Shown here piece after piece: positions 6,875-16,830 of a stretch of 64,000 nt of DNA. Source of the DNA: Planctomycetota bacterium (GTDB taxonomy: Bacteria; Planctomycetota; UBA1135; UBA2386); assembly GCA_016716265.1 (NCBI GenBank), contig JADJWQ010000006.1, positions 2,941,501-3,005,500 of the forward strand, written 5' to 3'. The notes beneath the pieces are model-generated. The model was not told the DNA's origin and did no database searches. It saw only the letters and a program-made list of their open reading frames with translations. The translations under genes were made by a program, and so were the position numbers. Position 1 is the stretch's first letter. Each line of letters starts with the position of its first letter.

Positions 6875-9466
6875 ATGACCGGACCCTCCACGCCACGGCC
6901 GACGATCGTCTGCTGCCTGGCCCTCCTGTGTATTGGTGCCCCCGCCGCGACCGTCGCCCAACAACCGCGCTCCGACCGCTTCGTCGAGCTGCGGCGCGAA
7001 CACGTGACGCTGCCGTCGAGCTCGCCGATCTACGGCGCAGCGGGCGACGTCGACCGCGACGGTGACGTCGATCTCGTCGTCGACGCGCCGCTCGCTTCGA
7101 ACGAGCGTTCGACCCTGCTGCTGCTCAACGATGGCCGGGGGGTGCTCACACCGGCCCCGTCCGGACTGATCCCGCCCGTCGCGGAACGTACGCAGATCCG
7201 GCTGCTGGTCGACGTCGACGGCAACCGCACGCTCGACCTCGTGCTCGGCGCGGGGCTGACCGGGCAGAGCACGGTGCTGCTCAACCAGGGCTTCGGCCGC
7301 TTCTCGCTTCCGAGCCAGCCCGCACTCCCTCCGTCGGCCACCGACCTGCGGCAGCTGCGGGACGCCGATCTGGACGGCGACGGCGACCCGGACCTGATCG
7401 GGGTCGCCGCCTTCGAGTTGAAGGTCTGGCGCAACGACGGCAGCGGCCGGTTCACGGACGACCCGGCCGCGGTTCCAGCCGGCATCGTCGGCGTGCTGTC
7501 GATCGCGACCGGCGATCTGAACGGCGACGGCGCCCCCGACGTGATCGCCGGCATCAACGGCGCGGAGGCTCGGCTGCTGCTGAACGACGGTGCCGGTCGG
7601 CTGATCGAGGCCCCCGGTGCGATCCCTGCCCTCGGCCGCGGCGCGAACGTGATGGAGCTCGGCGATCTCGACGCCGACGGCGACCTCGACCTCGTCCACG
7701 TCGGAGGCTTCGGTCTTCTGGACCCGTCGCGCACCACCATCCTGCGCAACGACGGCTCGGCGATGTTCGCGGTCGCCGCGACGCTGGACGGTTTCCGAGG
7801 TGCGGTATGGGCCGTCGGCCTCGCCGACTTCGACGGCGACGGCGACGTCGACGTGCTCGAGTCACCGCCGGGTGGTGGCCAGATGTATCTGCGCCGCAAC
7901 CTGGGCCAGCTGCAGTTCGCGACCGAGCGAGTCGGTACCGCTCGCTTCGGCAGCAATGCGCGCTGGCTGTCGATCGCCGACTTCGACGGCGACGGGGATC
8001 CCGACGTCGCCACCCCGACCGACGACGTCGACTGTGGCGTCGACTACTGGGTCAACGACGTCGGCCAGGAGCTCGTGCCCGGCACGCTGGCCGAGCAGCG
8101 GTTCCGCGCGCCCGAACCGTGGGCGTGGGGCGACCTGGACGGACGCGGCGGTCTCGACCTGGTCGGCATCGACGGCAATGGCGCGGTGGCCATCGCGCTG
8201 AACGACGGCGTCACCGGCATTCTGCAATCACGCGCATTGACCGCTCAATCCCGGCTCGCGGACGCCGTCCTCGCCGACGTCGACGCCGACGGCGACCTCG
8301 ATCTGTGGCTGGTCTCCGGTGCGCCGGGCTTCCAGCAGCGGCCACAGCTGTTCCTCAACGACGGCGCCGGCGCATTCACCGACGTGACCGCGATGCGCGT
8401 GCCGCTGCGGTCGACGACGGCGGTGGCGGCGGCCAGCGGCGACTGGGACCGGGACGGCGACCAGGACCTGTTCGTCTGCGGGGATCCCTGCCTCCTGTTC
8501 GAGAACCTGGGTGGCGGCTCGTTCCGCGATGCGTCGTGGGTCGTGCCGGCATCGCTCGATTTCGATCCGGGCTGCGTCGACGGCGGCGACGTCGACGGCG
8601 ACGGCCGGGAGGATCTCGTGATCGTCGGTCGCGCGCCGGCCGCGGGGGTCGCGGAGGTCTGGCGATACGACCCGCGGCAGGGCTTCGTCCGCGACCAGAC
8701 GGCGTTCGCCGCGCCACGCCCGTTCAATGGGGTCGACTGCGCACTGCTCGACGCCGACGGCGACGGCGATCTCGATCTCGCGGTGGCCGGCTTCGAGCTC
8801 GACGGCCTGTGGCGCAACGACGGCAGCGGTCGCTTCGCGCACGACGCGCTCGCGCTCGACGTCGGTCCCGGCCGCGGCCGCGGTCTGCAGGTCACCGACC
8901 TCGACGACGACGGCGATCCCGACCTGATCGTGCGCCAGGAGCAGTCCGAGAACTGGCCGACCTACCGGCGCTGGACCGAGCTGCGGCTGCTGGCGAACGT
9001 CGCCGGTGGGTTCGTCGCCAATGGCATGCTGCCGATCGGCAACGACATCCGCTTCGCGGCGGTCGACCTCGACGACGACCGCGACCCGGACGTCGTCGCC
9101 GGCTTCAGCTTCTGGTCGAACCGCACGCGCCAGGCGAGCGCATCGCTGGTCACGCGGGCCGGCGGTGGTGGCCGGTTCACGATCCAGGCGGTCGGGATCT
9201 CCCCGCGCGTCGCGCTCCCACTGGTCGCCGCGGCCGCGTCTCCGGCGCCGATCCCCACGCCGTTCGGCAACCTGCGCCTCGCCGCCGGTCAGCAGATCGC
9301 GCTGCGCGTCATCAGCCTCGAGCCGGCCGGTCGCGGCGACTACCGGTTCGTCCTTCCGGACGACCCGGCGCTCGTCGGACGCCAGCTGCTGATGCAGGCG
9401 CTGGTCGTCGACGGCAACGCCCGGATCGAGCTCACCAACCTCGTCATCGAGACGCTGCGGCGCTGA
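6875..9466 (+). CDS. Exported FG-GAP/VCBS repeat protein
   Basis: The 863-residue product begins with a signal peptide (TIVCCLALLCIGAPAATVAQQ). The body is a series of FG-GAP/VCBS repeats, each with a calcium-binding Asp-rich turn such as DVDRDGDVDLVV, DLDGDGDPDLIG, DFDGDGDVDVLE and DLDDDGDPDLIV. This predicts a beta-propeller of the integrin-alpha N-terminal type, secreted or surface-located. The last 100 residues form a separate module (TPFGNLRLAAGQQI, then LPDDPALVGRQLLMQALVV) resembling the C-termini of other exported proteins in the window. The gene is divergent from the EndoU-type gene; a -10-like TATGAT lies at 6822-6827. The ligand is not predictable. Confidence 0.85.
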   Translation: MTGPSTPRPTIVCCLALLCIGAPAATVAQQPRSDRFVELRREHVTLPSSSPIYGAAGDVDRDGDVDLVVDAPLASNERSTLLLLNDGRGVLTPAPSGLIPPVAERTQIRLLVDVDGNRTLDLVLGAGLTGQSTVLLNQGFGRFSLPSQPALPPSATDLRQLRDADLDGDGDPDLIGVAAFELKVWRNDGSGRFTDDPAAVPAGIVGVLSIATGDLNGDGAPDVIAGINGAEARLLLNDGAGRLIEAPGAIPALGRGANVMELGDLDADGDLDLVHVGGFGLLDPSRTTILRNDGSAMFAVAATLDGFRGAVWAVGLADFDGDGDVDVLESPPGGGQMYLRRNLGQLQFATERVGTARFGSNARWLSIADFDGDGDPDVATPTDDVDCGVDYWVNDVGQELVPGTLAEQRFRAPEPWAWGDLDGRGGLDLVGIDGNGAVAIALNDGVTGILQSRALTAQSRLADAVLADVDADGDLDLWLVSGAPGFQQRPQLFLNDGAGAFTDVTAMRVPLRSTTAVAAASGDWDRDGDQDLFVCGDPCLLFENLGGGSFRDASWVVPASLDFDPGCVDGGDVDGDGREDLVIVGRAPAAGVAEVWRYDPRQGFVRDQTAFAAPRPFNGVDCALLDADGDGDLDLAVAGFELDGLWRNDGSGRFAHDALALDVGPGRGRGLQVTDLDDDGDPDLIVRQEQSENWPTYRRWTELRLLANVAGGFVANGMLPIGNDIRFAAVDLDDDRDPDVVAGFSFWSNRTRQASASLVTRAGGGGRFTIQAVGISPRVALPLVAAAASPAPIPTPFGNLRLAAGQQIALRVISLEPAGRGDYRFVLPDDPALVGRQLLMQALVVDGNARIELTNLVIETLRR

Positions 9467-9480
9467 GTCGGCCGGCCGAG

Positions 9481-9532
9481 CTCCGCTGCTTCGTCGCCCG
9501 CGAGCCCGAACGGCCGCGGCGGCGAAGCGGAG
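9481..9532. terminator. Possible bidirectional terminator between convergent genes
   Basis: The arm at 9481-9498 (CTCCGCTGCTTCGTCGCC) is imperfectly complementary to 9518-9532 (GGCGGCGAAGCGGAG). It sits in the 212-nt gap between two convergent genes. There is no clear U-tract, so this is only a candidate. Confidence 0.3.
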
Positions 9533-9678
9533 CGTCGATGCGGTCGTCGCGAGGTGGGTGTCGCCTCACGGTGCCGGGTACCGGGAATCCGCGCTGCGCG
9601 GGAGAGCTGCCGCCGCGGAGGGACCTCCGGGCGTCGAGTCCGGCGGGGTTGCCCGACCGGTCTGCGGGGCGCGGAGGT

Positions 9679-11475
9679 TCAGGGGAGCTCGACGGTGATG
9701 CTCGCTTCCTCTCCCGCGCGCACCTCGAACACGGGGCTCGCGCCGGCGGCGAGCGGCGAGTCGAACATGTTGACCTCGATCCGGTGGCCGCCGGGCTCGA
9801 CGTCGACGAACCGGTAGCGACCGTCGCGATCGGCGAGCACCTCGCGCACGCTGCCGTCGGTCTGCCGGTCGGTGGCGAGGTCGTGGTTGCGCAGCCATAC
9901 GCGGGCACCGGGGATGGGCGTGCCGTTCGCGTCGAGCACCTGCCCGGCGACGCTGCCCGGCGCCGCGACCTCGATCGCGAGCCCCTCGCGCGATTGGCCG
10001 AACGCCAGCTCGAAGGACCCGCTGGCGCTCGCGCCGCTGTCGCCCGGACCGGCGACGACGCGCAGCTGACGCCGTGGCGGATTGACACCCGCGAACCGGA
10101 AGCGGCCGTCGCGGTCGCTCTCCGCGTAGGCGAACGTCATCCAGTGCGGCATCCGGCCGTCGAGGGCCTCCTGCAGCTGCACGCGCAGCCAGCGAACCGG
10201 CACACCGGCCGCATCGACGAGCCGACCGCTGACGACCGCGGCGCGCTCGGCACGGACGTCGAGGGTCGTCTCCGCGCCGACGACGAACTCGTGGTCGGCC
10301 AGGAAGCGCGCGTCCCACGAACCGAGCAGTTCGTCGGTCTTGGCCTGCGCGGTCACGTAGGCCGAATCGACCAGGTAGAGGATGCACGGCGTGCCCGGGG
10401 CACGCGGCGCAGCGAGCTCGAAATGCCCGTCCTCGTCGGTGACCGCGGTGGTCCGGACGCCGCCCTGATGATGGCGGCACTCGATGTGCTCGCCGGCGAG
10501 CGGTCGCCCGTCCGGCCCGCGCAGCACGCCGCGGATCGGCGGGTTGCGCGCGACGTCCTCGCCGCCGCCGGCGATCGCGGTGGCCTGGAACTCGACGCGG
10601 TGCGGCGCCGCCCCGACCGCGAAGCGGGCCTCGTCCGGCGCGAACGTGTAGCCCGCCGCGCGTACGGACACCCGGTACTCGAGGTCCGGAAGCCCGGTGC
10701 GGACCCACGGCGATCCGCTCGCCACGGTGCCGATCGTGAGCGCGCGCGGCAGCGCACGGAACCCGCCCGCCGCGTACGGGAGCGAGGAGACGGTCGCGTC
10801 GACGCCCTCCGGGAGACCCGCGACGCGGACCTCGAGCCGCACCCCGGGGCTCGCGGCGAGCTCGAGCGCAACGTCCGCCTCGCCACGCAGCCACGTCGAC
10901 GCTTGCGCCAGTGCGCAGCCGTCCTTCCACGCGCGCACCTGGTTCCAGCCGAGCGCGACTCCGGTCAGCGTGAAGCGACCCTCCTCGTCCGTCACGGCGG
11001 TGGCCTGCGGCTCGAAGCCGAACACGCGCGACTCGTCCATGACCGCCAGGACGTCCGCGCCGGCGACGGCCTCGCCGTTCGCGTCGGTCACCCGACCGCG
11101 GATCGTGCCCGCATCCCACAGCCGCAGCACGACCCTGGCGGTCCGACGCGCGGGACCGACGCGCGCATAGGAGGTCGCCGCGACCCGCCCGGGACTCGCG
11201 GCGTCGACGCGCAATGCGCGGTCGTCGAGCGGCACGGGGATCACGAAGAAGCCCTCCCCGTCCGACAGCCCGTCGGCGACCGGCTGCGGTGCGCTCCCCC
11301 AGGTCGCCACGTGGACGGTACACGCGGCGATCGGCAGCCCGAGCGCGTCGAGCACGCGACCCTCGACCGTGCCGCGCGACGGCGGTCTCGACCGGTCCTG
11401 CGACGCGACATGAGGGAGGAACAGAGTGACGGCGACGACACCTCGAACGACACGTGCCAACCGCGGACCGACCAT
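9679..11475 (-). CDS. Exported protein with tandem carboxypeptidase-regulatory-like domains
   Basis: The 598-residue reading is from ATG at 11475 (MVGPRLARVVRGVVAVTLFLPHVASQ), a good signal peptide. The chain is a set of carboxypeptidase-regulatory-like (Ig-like, CNA-B-type) domains. Diagnostic segments are GTVEGRVLDALGLPIAAC, GTIRGRVTDANGEAVAGADV, VSGRLVDAAGVPVRWLRV and VAGQVLDANGTPIPGARV, each followed by a T-D-x-x-G-R-F/Y-x-F/L turn. Such domains act as extracellular binding or structural modules; none here carries a protease active site. A -10-like TACCCT ends exactly 6 nt before the ATG, suggesting a leaderless message. It is convergent with the FG-GAP gene and divergent from the beta-helix gene. 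Confidence 0.85.
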   Translation of the reverse strand: MVGPRLARVVRGVVAVTLFLPHVASQDRSRPPSRGTVEGRVLDALGLPIAACTVHVATWGSAPQPVADGLSDGEGFFVIPVPLDDRALRVDAASPGRVAATSYARVGPARRTARVVLRLWDAGTIRGRVTDANGEAVAGADVLAVMDESRVFGFEPQATAVTDEEGRFTLTGVALGWNQVRAWKDGCALAQASTWLRGEADVALELAASPGVRLEVRVAGLPEGVDATVSSLPYAAGGFRALPRALTIGTVASGSPWVRTGLPDLEYRVSVRAAGYTFAPDEARFAVGAAPHRVEFQATAIAGGGEDVARNPPIRGVLRGPDGRPLAGEHIECRHHQGGVRTTAVTDEDGHFELAAPRAPGTPCILYLVDSAYVTAQAKTDELLGSWDARFLADHEFVVGAETTLDVRAERAAVVSGRLVDAAGVPVRWLRVQLQEALDGRMPHWMTFAYAESDRDGRFRFAGVNPPRRQLRVVAGPGDSGASASGSFELAFGQSREGLAIEVAAPGSVAGQVLDANGTPIPGARVWLRNHDLATDRQTDGSVREVLADRDGRYRFVDVEPGGHRIEVNMFDSPLAAGASPVFEVRAGEEASITVELP

Positions 11476-11481
11476 CGCGGC

Positions 11482-11487
11482 AGGGTA
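11482..11487 (-). promoter_or_regulatory. -10-like box, probable leaderless start
   Basis: On the minus strand TACCCT is followed by 6 nt (GCCGCG) and then the ATG at 11475. The spacing is the same as at three other genes in the window with TA-start, T-end hexamers. Confidence 0.4.
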
Positions 11488-11604
11488 GCGACCATCGCCA
11501 CTCCGGGACCGGGGCACGTCAGGATTCCCGACCGGCGACGCCGACGGACCCGGACCCCGTCGGTCTCGGGGCACCGCGGGCCGGACCGCCTCGCGTCCGT
11601 CCAC

Positions 11605-11610
11605 TATGCT
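11605..11610 (+). promoter_or_regulatory. -10-like box, probable leaderless start
   Basis: TATGCT is followed by GGACGC and the ATG at 11617, a 6-nt spacing that would place transcription start at or next to the start codon. Confidence 0.5.
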
Positions 11611-11616
11611 GGACGC

Positions 11617-12816
11617 ATGCGCGCCTCGACGACTCTCCTGACTGCGGCGGGCCTGACCGCGTTGCTGCACGCGCAGTCGGTGCACGTCGTCGGCCCCACC
11701 GGCTACGCCGAGATCCGCGACGCGCTCGCGATCGCGGCGCCGGGCGACGTCATCGAGGTGGAGTCGGGGACGTATCTCGACTTCGCGTGCAATGTGGGCG
11801 TGACGATCGTCGCGCGCCCCGGGGCCCGGGTCGACGTGCGGGTCCGCTTCTTCGCCGGCTTCGGAACGACGTCGTTCCGCGTGCCACCGGGCCAGCTCGC
11901 CGCCGTGCGGGGGCTGCACTTCCGGAATCCGGGCCTGCTCCAGGACATGGAGGTGCACGTGCTCGGCGGCGCAGTGGTGTTCGACGCTTGCTCGTTCGAG
12001 GGCAGCCTGTCGATCGCACAGCTGCTGCTGGTGCAGGACGCCGCCGCCTGGCTCCGCGGCTGTACGGCGATCGCCGGATACGCACCCGGCCCGTGCCCGG
12101 CCGTGCGTGCCCTGCGCAGCACCGTGGCGGCCGTCGACTGCACGATTCTCGGCAGCGACCTCACCGTCGATGGCACCTTGCGCGCCGGCGATGGTATCCA
12201 TGCGACCGCGTCGGCCTTGCACCTCGTGCGCTGCATCGTCACGGGCGGGTCCGCCAATGCACTGTGCTTCTACCCGCCGGCCGATGCAGTGCGCATCGAG
12301 AGCGGGGTCGGTAGCTGGATCGCGGACTCGACGCTGACCGGCGGCAATGGCTACTGCATGCTCGGTGGTGACGCGCTGCGCAACAATGGCGCCGTCGTGG
12401 TGCACCTGAGTCGAACGAAGACGGTGCCGGGACCGGGCACGCCGCCCGGCAATGCGACCACCGGCCCGATCGTCGCCACCGACCTGCCCGGTCTCGCGTC
12501 GATGCCGAGTTCGTTGCAGCTCGGCGCGCAATACGTGGTCGACTGTCGGATCGCCCCCGGCACGCCGGTCGTGCTGCTGCTCGGTCGCACCGTCCCGGCC
12601 CGGTCCCGCAGCGAGGTCGTCGAACCACTGTGGCTGGCCGCGGACGCCGCCGGGGTGCTCGGACTGCGAGTCGGCGACCCGCTCGGGATCGCGAGGTTCA
12701 CCACCGCCGTGCCTGCGGTACCGCAGCTGGTCGGGGTCGTCGTGTCGATGCAGGCCCTCGCGGGGATCGCGCTCCCGCTGCACGCGACACCACCGGTCGG
12801 TGGGGTCGTTCGCTGA
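11617..12816 (+). CDS. Exported right-handed parallel beta-helix protein
   Basis: The 399-residue product starts MRASTTLLTAAGLTALLHAQS, a signal peptide with cleavage near AQS. The next part (GYAEIRDALAIAAPGDVIEV, ESGTYLDF) is the classic opening of pectate-lyase-like right-handed beta-helix proteins. Irregular coils follow with Cys- and Ser-rich turns (FDACSFEGS, LVRCIVTGGSANAL). No pectate-lyase catalytic residues can be picked out, so polysaccharide binding or lyase activity remains open. The last 90 residues resemble the C-terminal module of other exported proteins here. The start is fixed by the signal peptide and by the -10-like TATGCT 6 nt upstream. Confidence 0.8.
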   Translation: MRASTTLLTAAGLTALLHAQSVHVVGPTGYAEIRDALAIAAPGDVIEVESGTYLDFACNVGVTIVARPGARVDVRVRFFAGFGTTSFRVPPGQLAAVRGLHFRNPGLLQDMEVHVLGGAVVFDACSFEGSLSIAQLLLVQDAAAWLRGCTAIAGYAPGPCPAVRALRSTVAAVDCTILGSDLTVDGTLRAGDGIHATASALHLVRCIVTGGSANALCFYPPADAVRIESGVGSWIADSTLTGGNGYCMLGGDALRNNGAVVVHLSRTKTVPGPGTPPGNATTGPIVATDLPGLASMPSSLQLGAQYVVDCRIAPGTPVVLLLGRTVPARSRSEVVEPLWLAADAAGVLGLRVGDPLGIARFTTAVPAVPQLVGVVVSMQALAGIALPLHATPPVGGVVR

Positions 12817-13985
12817 GCGGTTCGAGTGAGGTCGCGCGGCGCGCAGCGGTCCCCCAGCACGGCGCTCACGGAACACCGTGCAGCGCCGGCCACCCTGGCC
12901 GCCGGCTCGGGCCGGGCGTCCTGGGCGTCGACGGGAGCGATCGACAGTCGAAGCTCAGGGTCCCCGGCCGAGGCGATCGAGGTGCGCGGGCCGACGTCCC
13001 TGCCGCCCGTCACGCCTCGGCTCGTCGGGGAGCGGGGGTCGCTCCGGCAGACCGCGGTCGACCACGGCGCCGACGGCACCCCGAACGGGGACGGGAAGGT
13101 CGAGGTCGTCGACTCCACGGTCCTGGACCGGATGATCCACGGGACCCCGGCGCGAGGTCGGACGCGTCGCGGGCCGGCGGGGAGTCGACTCGGTTCAGTG
13201 CGCAGGAGTGTCGCCGCACCACGGCACGCGCGGGTCCGCGACGATCGTCGACGCGGGCAGCCCGCGGTCCGCGCGCAACACGGTCCGTGGCGGTCGCGGC
13301 CGCGTGTTGGTCTCGACCTGGCGCGGGCCGACGCTGCTGCTGGCCCGCGCCCCGACTCTGCGGCCGCGTCCGAGCGTGACGGTCGAACCGGAGCCACGCG
13401 CGGTAGGCGTCGGCACGGTGACCCGCCGCGTCGTTCCCGCGTCGGGAGCCCGATCCGGGCGACCTCGTCCGGCGCCCGCGCCGCGCCGTCGGTCGTCGGC
13501 GCGAGCCTCGCGGCGCCTGGCGTGGGTACGCCGTTCGGCAGCCTGTCACTGACCGGTCCGACCACGGCGGTGATCACCTTCGCACCCACCAGCCCCGCGC
13601 AGGTCTCCGCCGCCGCCGGAGGCCACGCCGAGCACCAGCGCCATCGTGCGGCAAGGCGGCATCGAGAGGCCGAACCGGGTCGAGCGGGGAATCGCGCGTC
13701 CGAGATCCGATGTCGGCATCGTCGGAGGCGCGGAGGCACCGACCGCCCGGCGCCCGACACGGCACCTCCCGGGCGGTGCCGGAACCCGCCGATGTTCGCC
13801 GACAACCGGCGCTCGGGCCCGGACCTACGGAGGACCGCGGCACGCCGCGGGCGCTCGGGATTCCCACCGCACCGGACGCTGCGAGGAAAAACCCGGGCCG
13901 TGGCGGCGTCTTTCCCGAAGCCCGCGTCGCCCGCTACCCCTCCCGGTGGCCGGCGCCACGACCAGAGCCGCGCTCCGGAGCCCGC
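12817..13985. other. Long gap with probable remnants of an exported-protein gene
   Basis: No intact gene is visible in about 1.17 kb. On the plus strand, near 13070-13135, a frame reads NGDGKVEVVDSTVLDRMIHG, like an EF-hand or dockerin loop. Near 13500-13600 another reads GVGTPFGSLSLTGPTTAVI, which resembles TPFGNLRLAAGQQI in the C-terminal module of the FG-GAP protein at 6875. These pieces fit a decayed gene for an exported protein, but the intervening sequence has no convincing continuous frame. Long open frames on both strands here are GC-driven. Confidence 0.35.
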
Positions 13986-16787
13986 ATGACCGCCACCAAG
14001 TTCGTGTTCGCGTTCGAAGAAGGTGACCCCCACGACAAGATGCTGCTCGGGGGCAAGGGAGCGAACCTCTGCGCGATGACGCAGATGGGCCTGGCGGTCC
14101 CGCCCGGGTTCACGATCACCACCGAGGCCTGCCTCGCCTACCTGAAGCAGCAGCAGTTCCCGGCCGGCCTGATGGACGAGGTGCGGCGCCATGTCGACGC
14201 CGTCGAGAAGAAGACCGGCAAGGGCTTCGGCCGCGCCGACAACCCGCTGCTGGTGTCGGTGCGCTCCGGCTCGGCGATGTCGATGCCGGGCATGATGGAC
14301 ACGATCCTGAATCTCGGCCTGAACCGCACGACGCTGCAGGGCCTGATCCGCGCGACCGAGAACCCGCGCTTCGCCCACGACGCGTTCCGGCGCTTCGTGC
14401 AGCTGTTCGGAAAGGTCGCGCTCGGCGTGCCCGACGAGCACTTCGACGACGCGATGGTGGCGCTGAAGAAGCGGCGCGGCGTGACGCAGGACGTCGACCT
14501 GAACGCGACCGACCTCGAGGAGCTCGGCACGACGTTCCAGTCGATCGTGCAGCGGCACACCGGCAAGCCGTTCCCCGAGGACGTCTATCAGCAGCTCGAG
14601 ATCGCGATCGCCGCGGTGTTCCGGTCGTGGCAGGGCAAGCGTGCGGTCGACTACCGGCGGCAGTTCAAGATCACGCCGGACATGGCGAACGGCACGGCCG
14701 TCAACGTCTGCACGATGGTGTTTGGCAACATGGGCGAAGACTCGGCGACCGGCGTCGGCTTCACCCGCGACCCCGCCACCGGCGAGAACCGCATCTACGG
14801 CGAGTACCTGACCAATGCGCAGGGCGAGGACGTGGTCGCCGGCGTGCGTACGCCGAAGCCGATCGCGAGCATGGAGCGGGAGATGCCGGCCCTCTACGGG
14901 CAGCTCTGCGCGCTGCGTGACAAGCTCGAGAAGCACTACCGCGAGGTGCAGGACTTCGAGTTCACGATCGAGCGCGGCCAGCTCTACTGCCTGCAGACCC
15001 GCAACGGCAAGATGAACGCGCGGGCGACGGTCATCACGTCCGTCGACATGGTCAACGAGGGCGTGATCACGCGGGAGGAGGCGCTGCTGCGCGTCAACCC
15101 GATGCTGCTCGAGCAACTCCTGGTGCCGCAGCTCGCCCCCGACCACGGCGCGACGCCGATCGGCGCCGGCCTGCCGGCGTCGCCGGGCGCCGCGTCCGGC
15201 CGCATCTACTTCGACGCCGACACCGCCGAGGAGCACGGCAAGGCCGGCGAGCGCGTCGTGCTCGTCCGCGAGGAGACCAAGCCCGAGGACATCCACGGCT
15301 TCTTCGCGTCGCAGGCGATCCTGACCGCACGCGGCGGCAAGACGTCGCACGCCGCGGTGGTCGCACGCGGCATGGGCAAGCCCTGCGTATCGGCGTGCGA
15401 GGGCATGGTCGTCGACGTTCACGCGAAGCTGGCGCGGATCGGCAACGTCGAGCTGCACGAGGGTGACGTCGTCACGATCGACGGCAGCATGGGCCACGTC
15501 TATCGCGGCCGGATCCCGACCGTCGACGCCGAGTTCTTCGGCGAGCTGTCGGAGCTGTTGAGCTGGGCGGACGAGATCGCGAGGCTCAAGGTCTACGCCA
15601 ATGCGGACACGCCGGTCGACGCGGCGCGCGCCCGCAGCTTTGGGGCAATGGGCATCGGCCTGTGCCGCACCGAGCGCATGTTCAACGCCGTCGACCGGCT
15701 GCCGATCGTGCAGGACATGATCCTGGCCGAGAGCGACAGCGAGCGACACGCGGCGCTCGACCGGCTGCTGCCGATCCAGCGCGACGACTTCGCGGGCATC
15801 TTCCGCGCAATGGAGGGGCTGGTGGTCACGATCCGCCTGCTCGACCCGCCGATCCACGAGTTCCTGCCGACCGCCCAGCAGCTCGAGTACGAGATCCGCC
15901 ACCTCCGGGACCTGCGCCGGGCCGTGCTCAGCATGGGCGAGCTGCCCGACACGCTGAAGCTGATCGACCCGGAGCTCCACAAGCGGTTCGTCGACAACAT
16001 CGACGACCTGCGCGGCTCGCTGGTCGGCTACCAGAACTCGCAGCGCGTCGAGCAACTGCTCGACCGCAAGCAGGCGATGCTGCGCAAGGTGCACGCGCTG
16101 TTCGAGGTCAACCCGATGCTCGGCCACCGCGGCGTCCGCCTCGGCATCACGTTCCCCGAGATCTACACGATGCAGATCCGGGCCGTGCTCGAGGCGGCGG
16201 CGGACTGCCTGACCGAAGGCGTGCAGGTGAAGCCGTGGATCATGGTGCCGCAGGTGTGCACCGTCGAGGAGCTCGAGCAGGTGCGCGCGATGCTGCGCAG
16301 CATCCAGCCGGAGGTCGAGAGCCGGCGCCGCGTGAAGATCGACGTCAAGTTCGGCTCGATGATCGAAGTGGTGCGCGCCTGCATGGGCGCCAGGTCGCTC
16401 GCGACGACCGCTGAGTTCTTCTCGTTCGGCACCAACGATCTGACGCAGGCGACGTTCTCGTTCTCGCGTGAGGACGCCGAGAACAAGTTCCTGCCGCAGT
16501 ACCAGGAGATGGGCGTCCTCCGCGACAACCCGTTCGAGGTGCTCGACGTCAAGGGCGTCGGCCGCCTGATGAAGCTCGCCGTCGAGTGGGCGCGCGAGGA
16601 GCGGCCCGGCATGTCGATCGGCATCTGCGGCGAGCACGGCGGCCAGCCGGATTCCGCGCGGTTCTGCCAGCACATCGGGCTCGACTACGTGTCCTGCTCC
16701 GCGCCGCGCGTGCCGATCGCGCGCCTCGCCGTAGCGCAGGCGAAGCTGCGCGAGGCCGACTACGCCGGCAACCGCCTGTTCGACTGA
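13986..16787 (+). CDS. ppdK: Pyruvate phosphate dikinase
   Basis: The enzyme interconverts pyruvate + ATP + phosphate and phosphoenolpyruvate + AMP + PPi (EC 2.7.9.1). The N-terminal ATP-grasp domain opens with KFVFAFEEGDPHDKMLLGGKGANL and carries SVRSGSAMSMPGMMDTILNLG. The swivelling domain has GGKTSHAAVVARGMGKPC, with the phosphorylated His at residue 455. The C-terminal PEP/pyruvate barrel has SFGTNDLTQ and GICGEHGG, with the catalytic Cys at about residue 881. At 933 residues it is longer than the usual roughly 875. The extra length is an insertion of about 50-60 residues (around residues 635-705, from EYEIRHLRDLRR to VEQLLDRKQAML) between FLPTAQQ and the NPMLGHRG motif. The ATG at 13986 has GGAG 7 nt upstream. 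The gene appears monocistronic. Confidence 0.97.
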   Translation: MTATKFVFAFEEGDPHDKMLLGGKGANLCAMTQMGLAVPPGFTITTEACLAYLKQQQFPAGLMDEVRRHVDAVEKKTGKGFGRADNPLLVSVRSGSAMSMPGMMDTILNLGLNRTTLQGLIRATENPRFAHDAFRRFVQLFGKVALGVPDEHFDDAMVALKKRRGVTQDVDLNATDLEELGTTFQSIVQRHTGKPFPEDVYQQLEIAIAAVFRSWQGKRAVDYRRQFKITPDMANGTAVNVCTMVFGNMGEDSATGVGFTRDPATGENRIYGEYLTNAQGEDVVAGVRTPKPIASMEREMPALYGQLCALRDKLEKHYREVQDFEFTIERGQLYCLQTRNGKMNARATVITSVDMVNEGVITREEALLRVNPMLLEQLLVPQLAPDHGATPIGAGLPASPGAASGRIYFDADTAEEHGKAGERVVLVREETKPEDIHGFFASQAILTARGGKTSHAAVVARGMGKPCVSACEGMVVDVHAKLARIGNVELHEGDVVTIDGSMGHVYRGRIPTVDAEFFGELSELLSWADEIARLKVYANADTPVDAARARSFGAMGIGLCRTERMFNAVDRLPIVQDMILAESDSERHAALDRLLPIQRDDFAGIFRAMEGLVVTIRLLDPPIHEFLPTAQQLEYEIRHLRDLRRAVLSMGELPDTLKLIDPELHKRFVDNIDDLRGSLVGYQNSQRVEQLLDRKQAMLRKVHALFEVNPMLGHRGVRLGITFPEIYTMQIRAVLEAAADCLTEGVQVKPWIMVPQVCTVEELEQVRAMLRSIQPEVESRRRVKIDVKFGSMIEVVRACMGARSLATTAEFFSFGTNDLTQATFSFSREDAENKFLPQYQEMGVLRDNPFEVLDVKGVGRLMKLAVEWAREERPGMSIGICGEHGGQPDSARFCQHIGLDYVSCSAPRVPIARLAVAQAKLREADYAGNRLFD

Positions 16788-16830
16788 CCGGCGGGGGGAC
16801 GGAGCCGTCGGTGCCATCCGCACGACCCCG

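Noticed and set aside
7807..11616. Long plus-strand frame running through the FG-GAP gene and antisense to the carboxypeptidase-regulatory gene
   Set aside because: It is Arg-rich noise. Only its last 399 codons (from 11617) are a real gene, with signal peptide and -10-like box.
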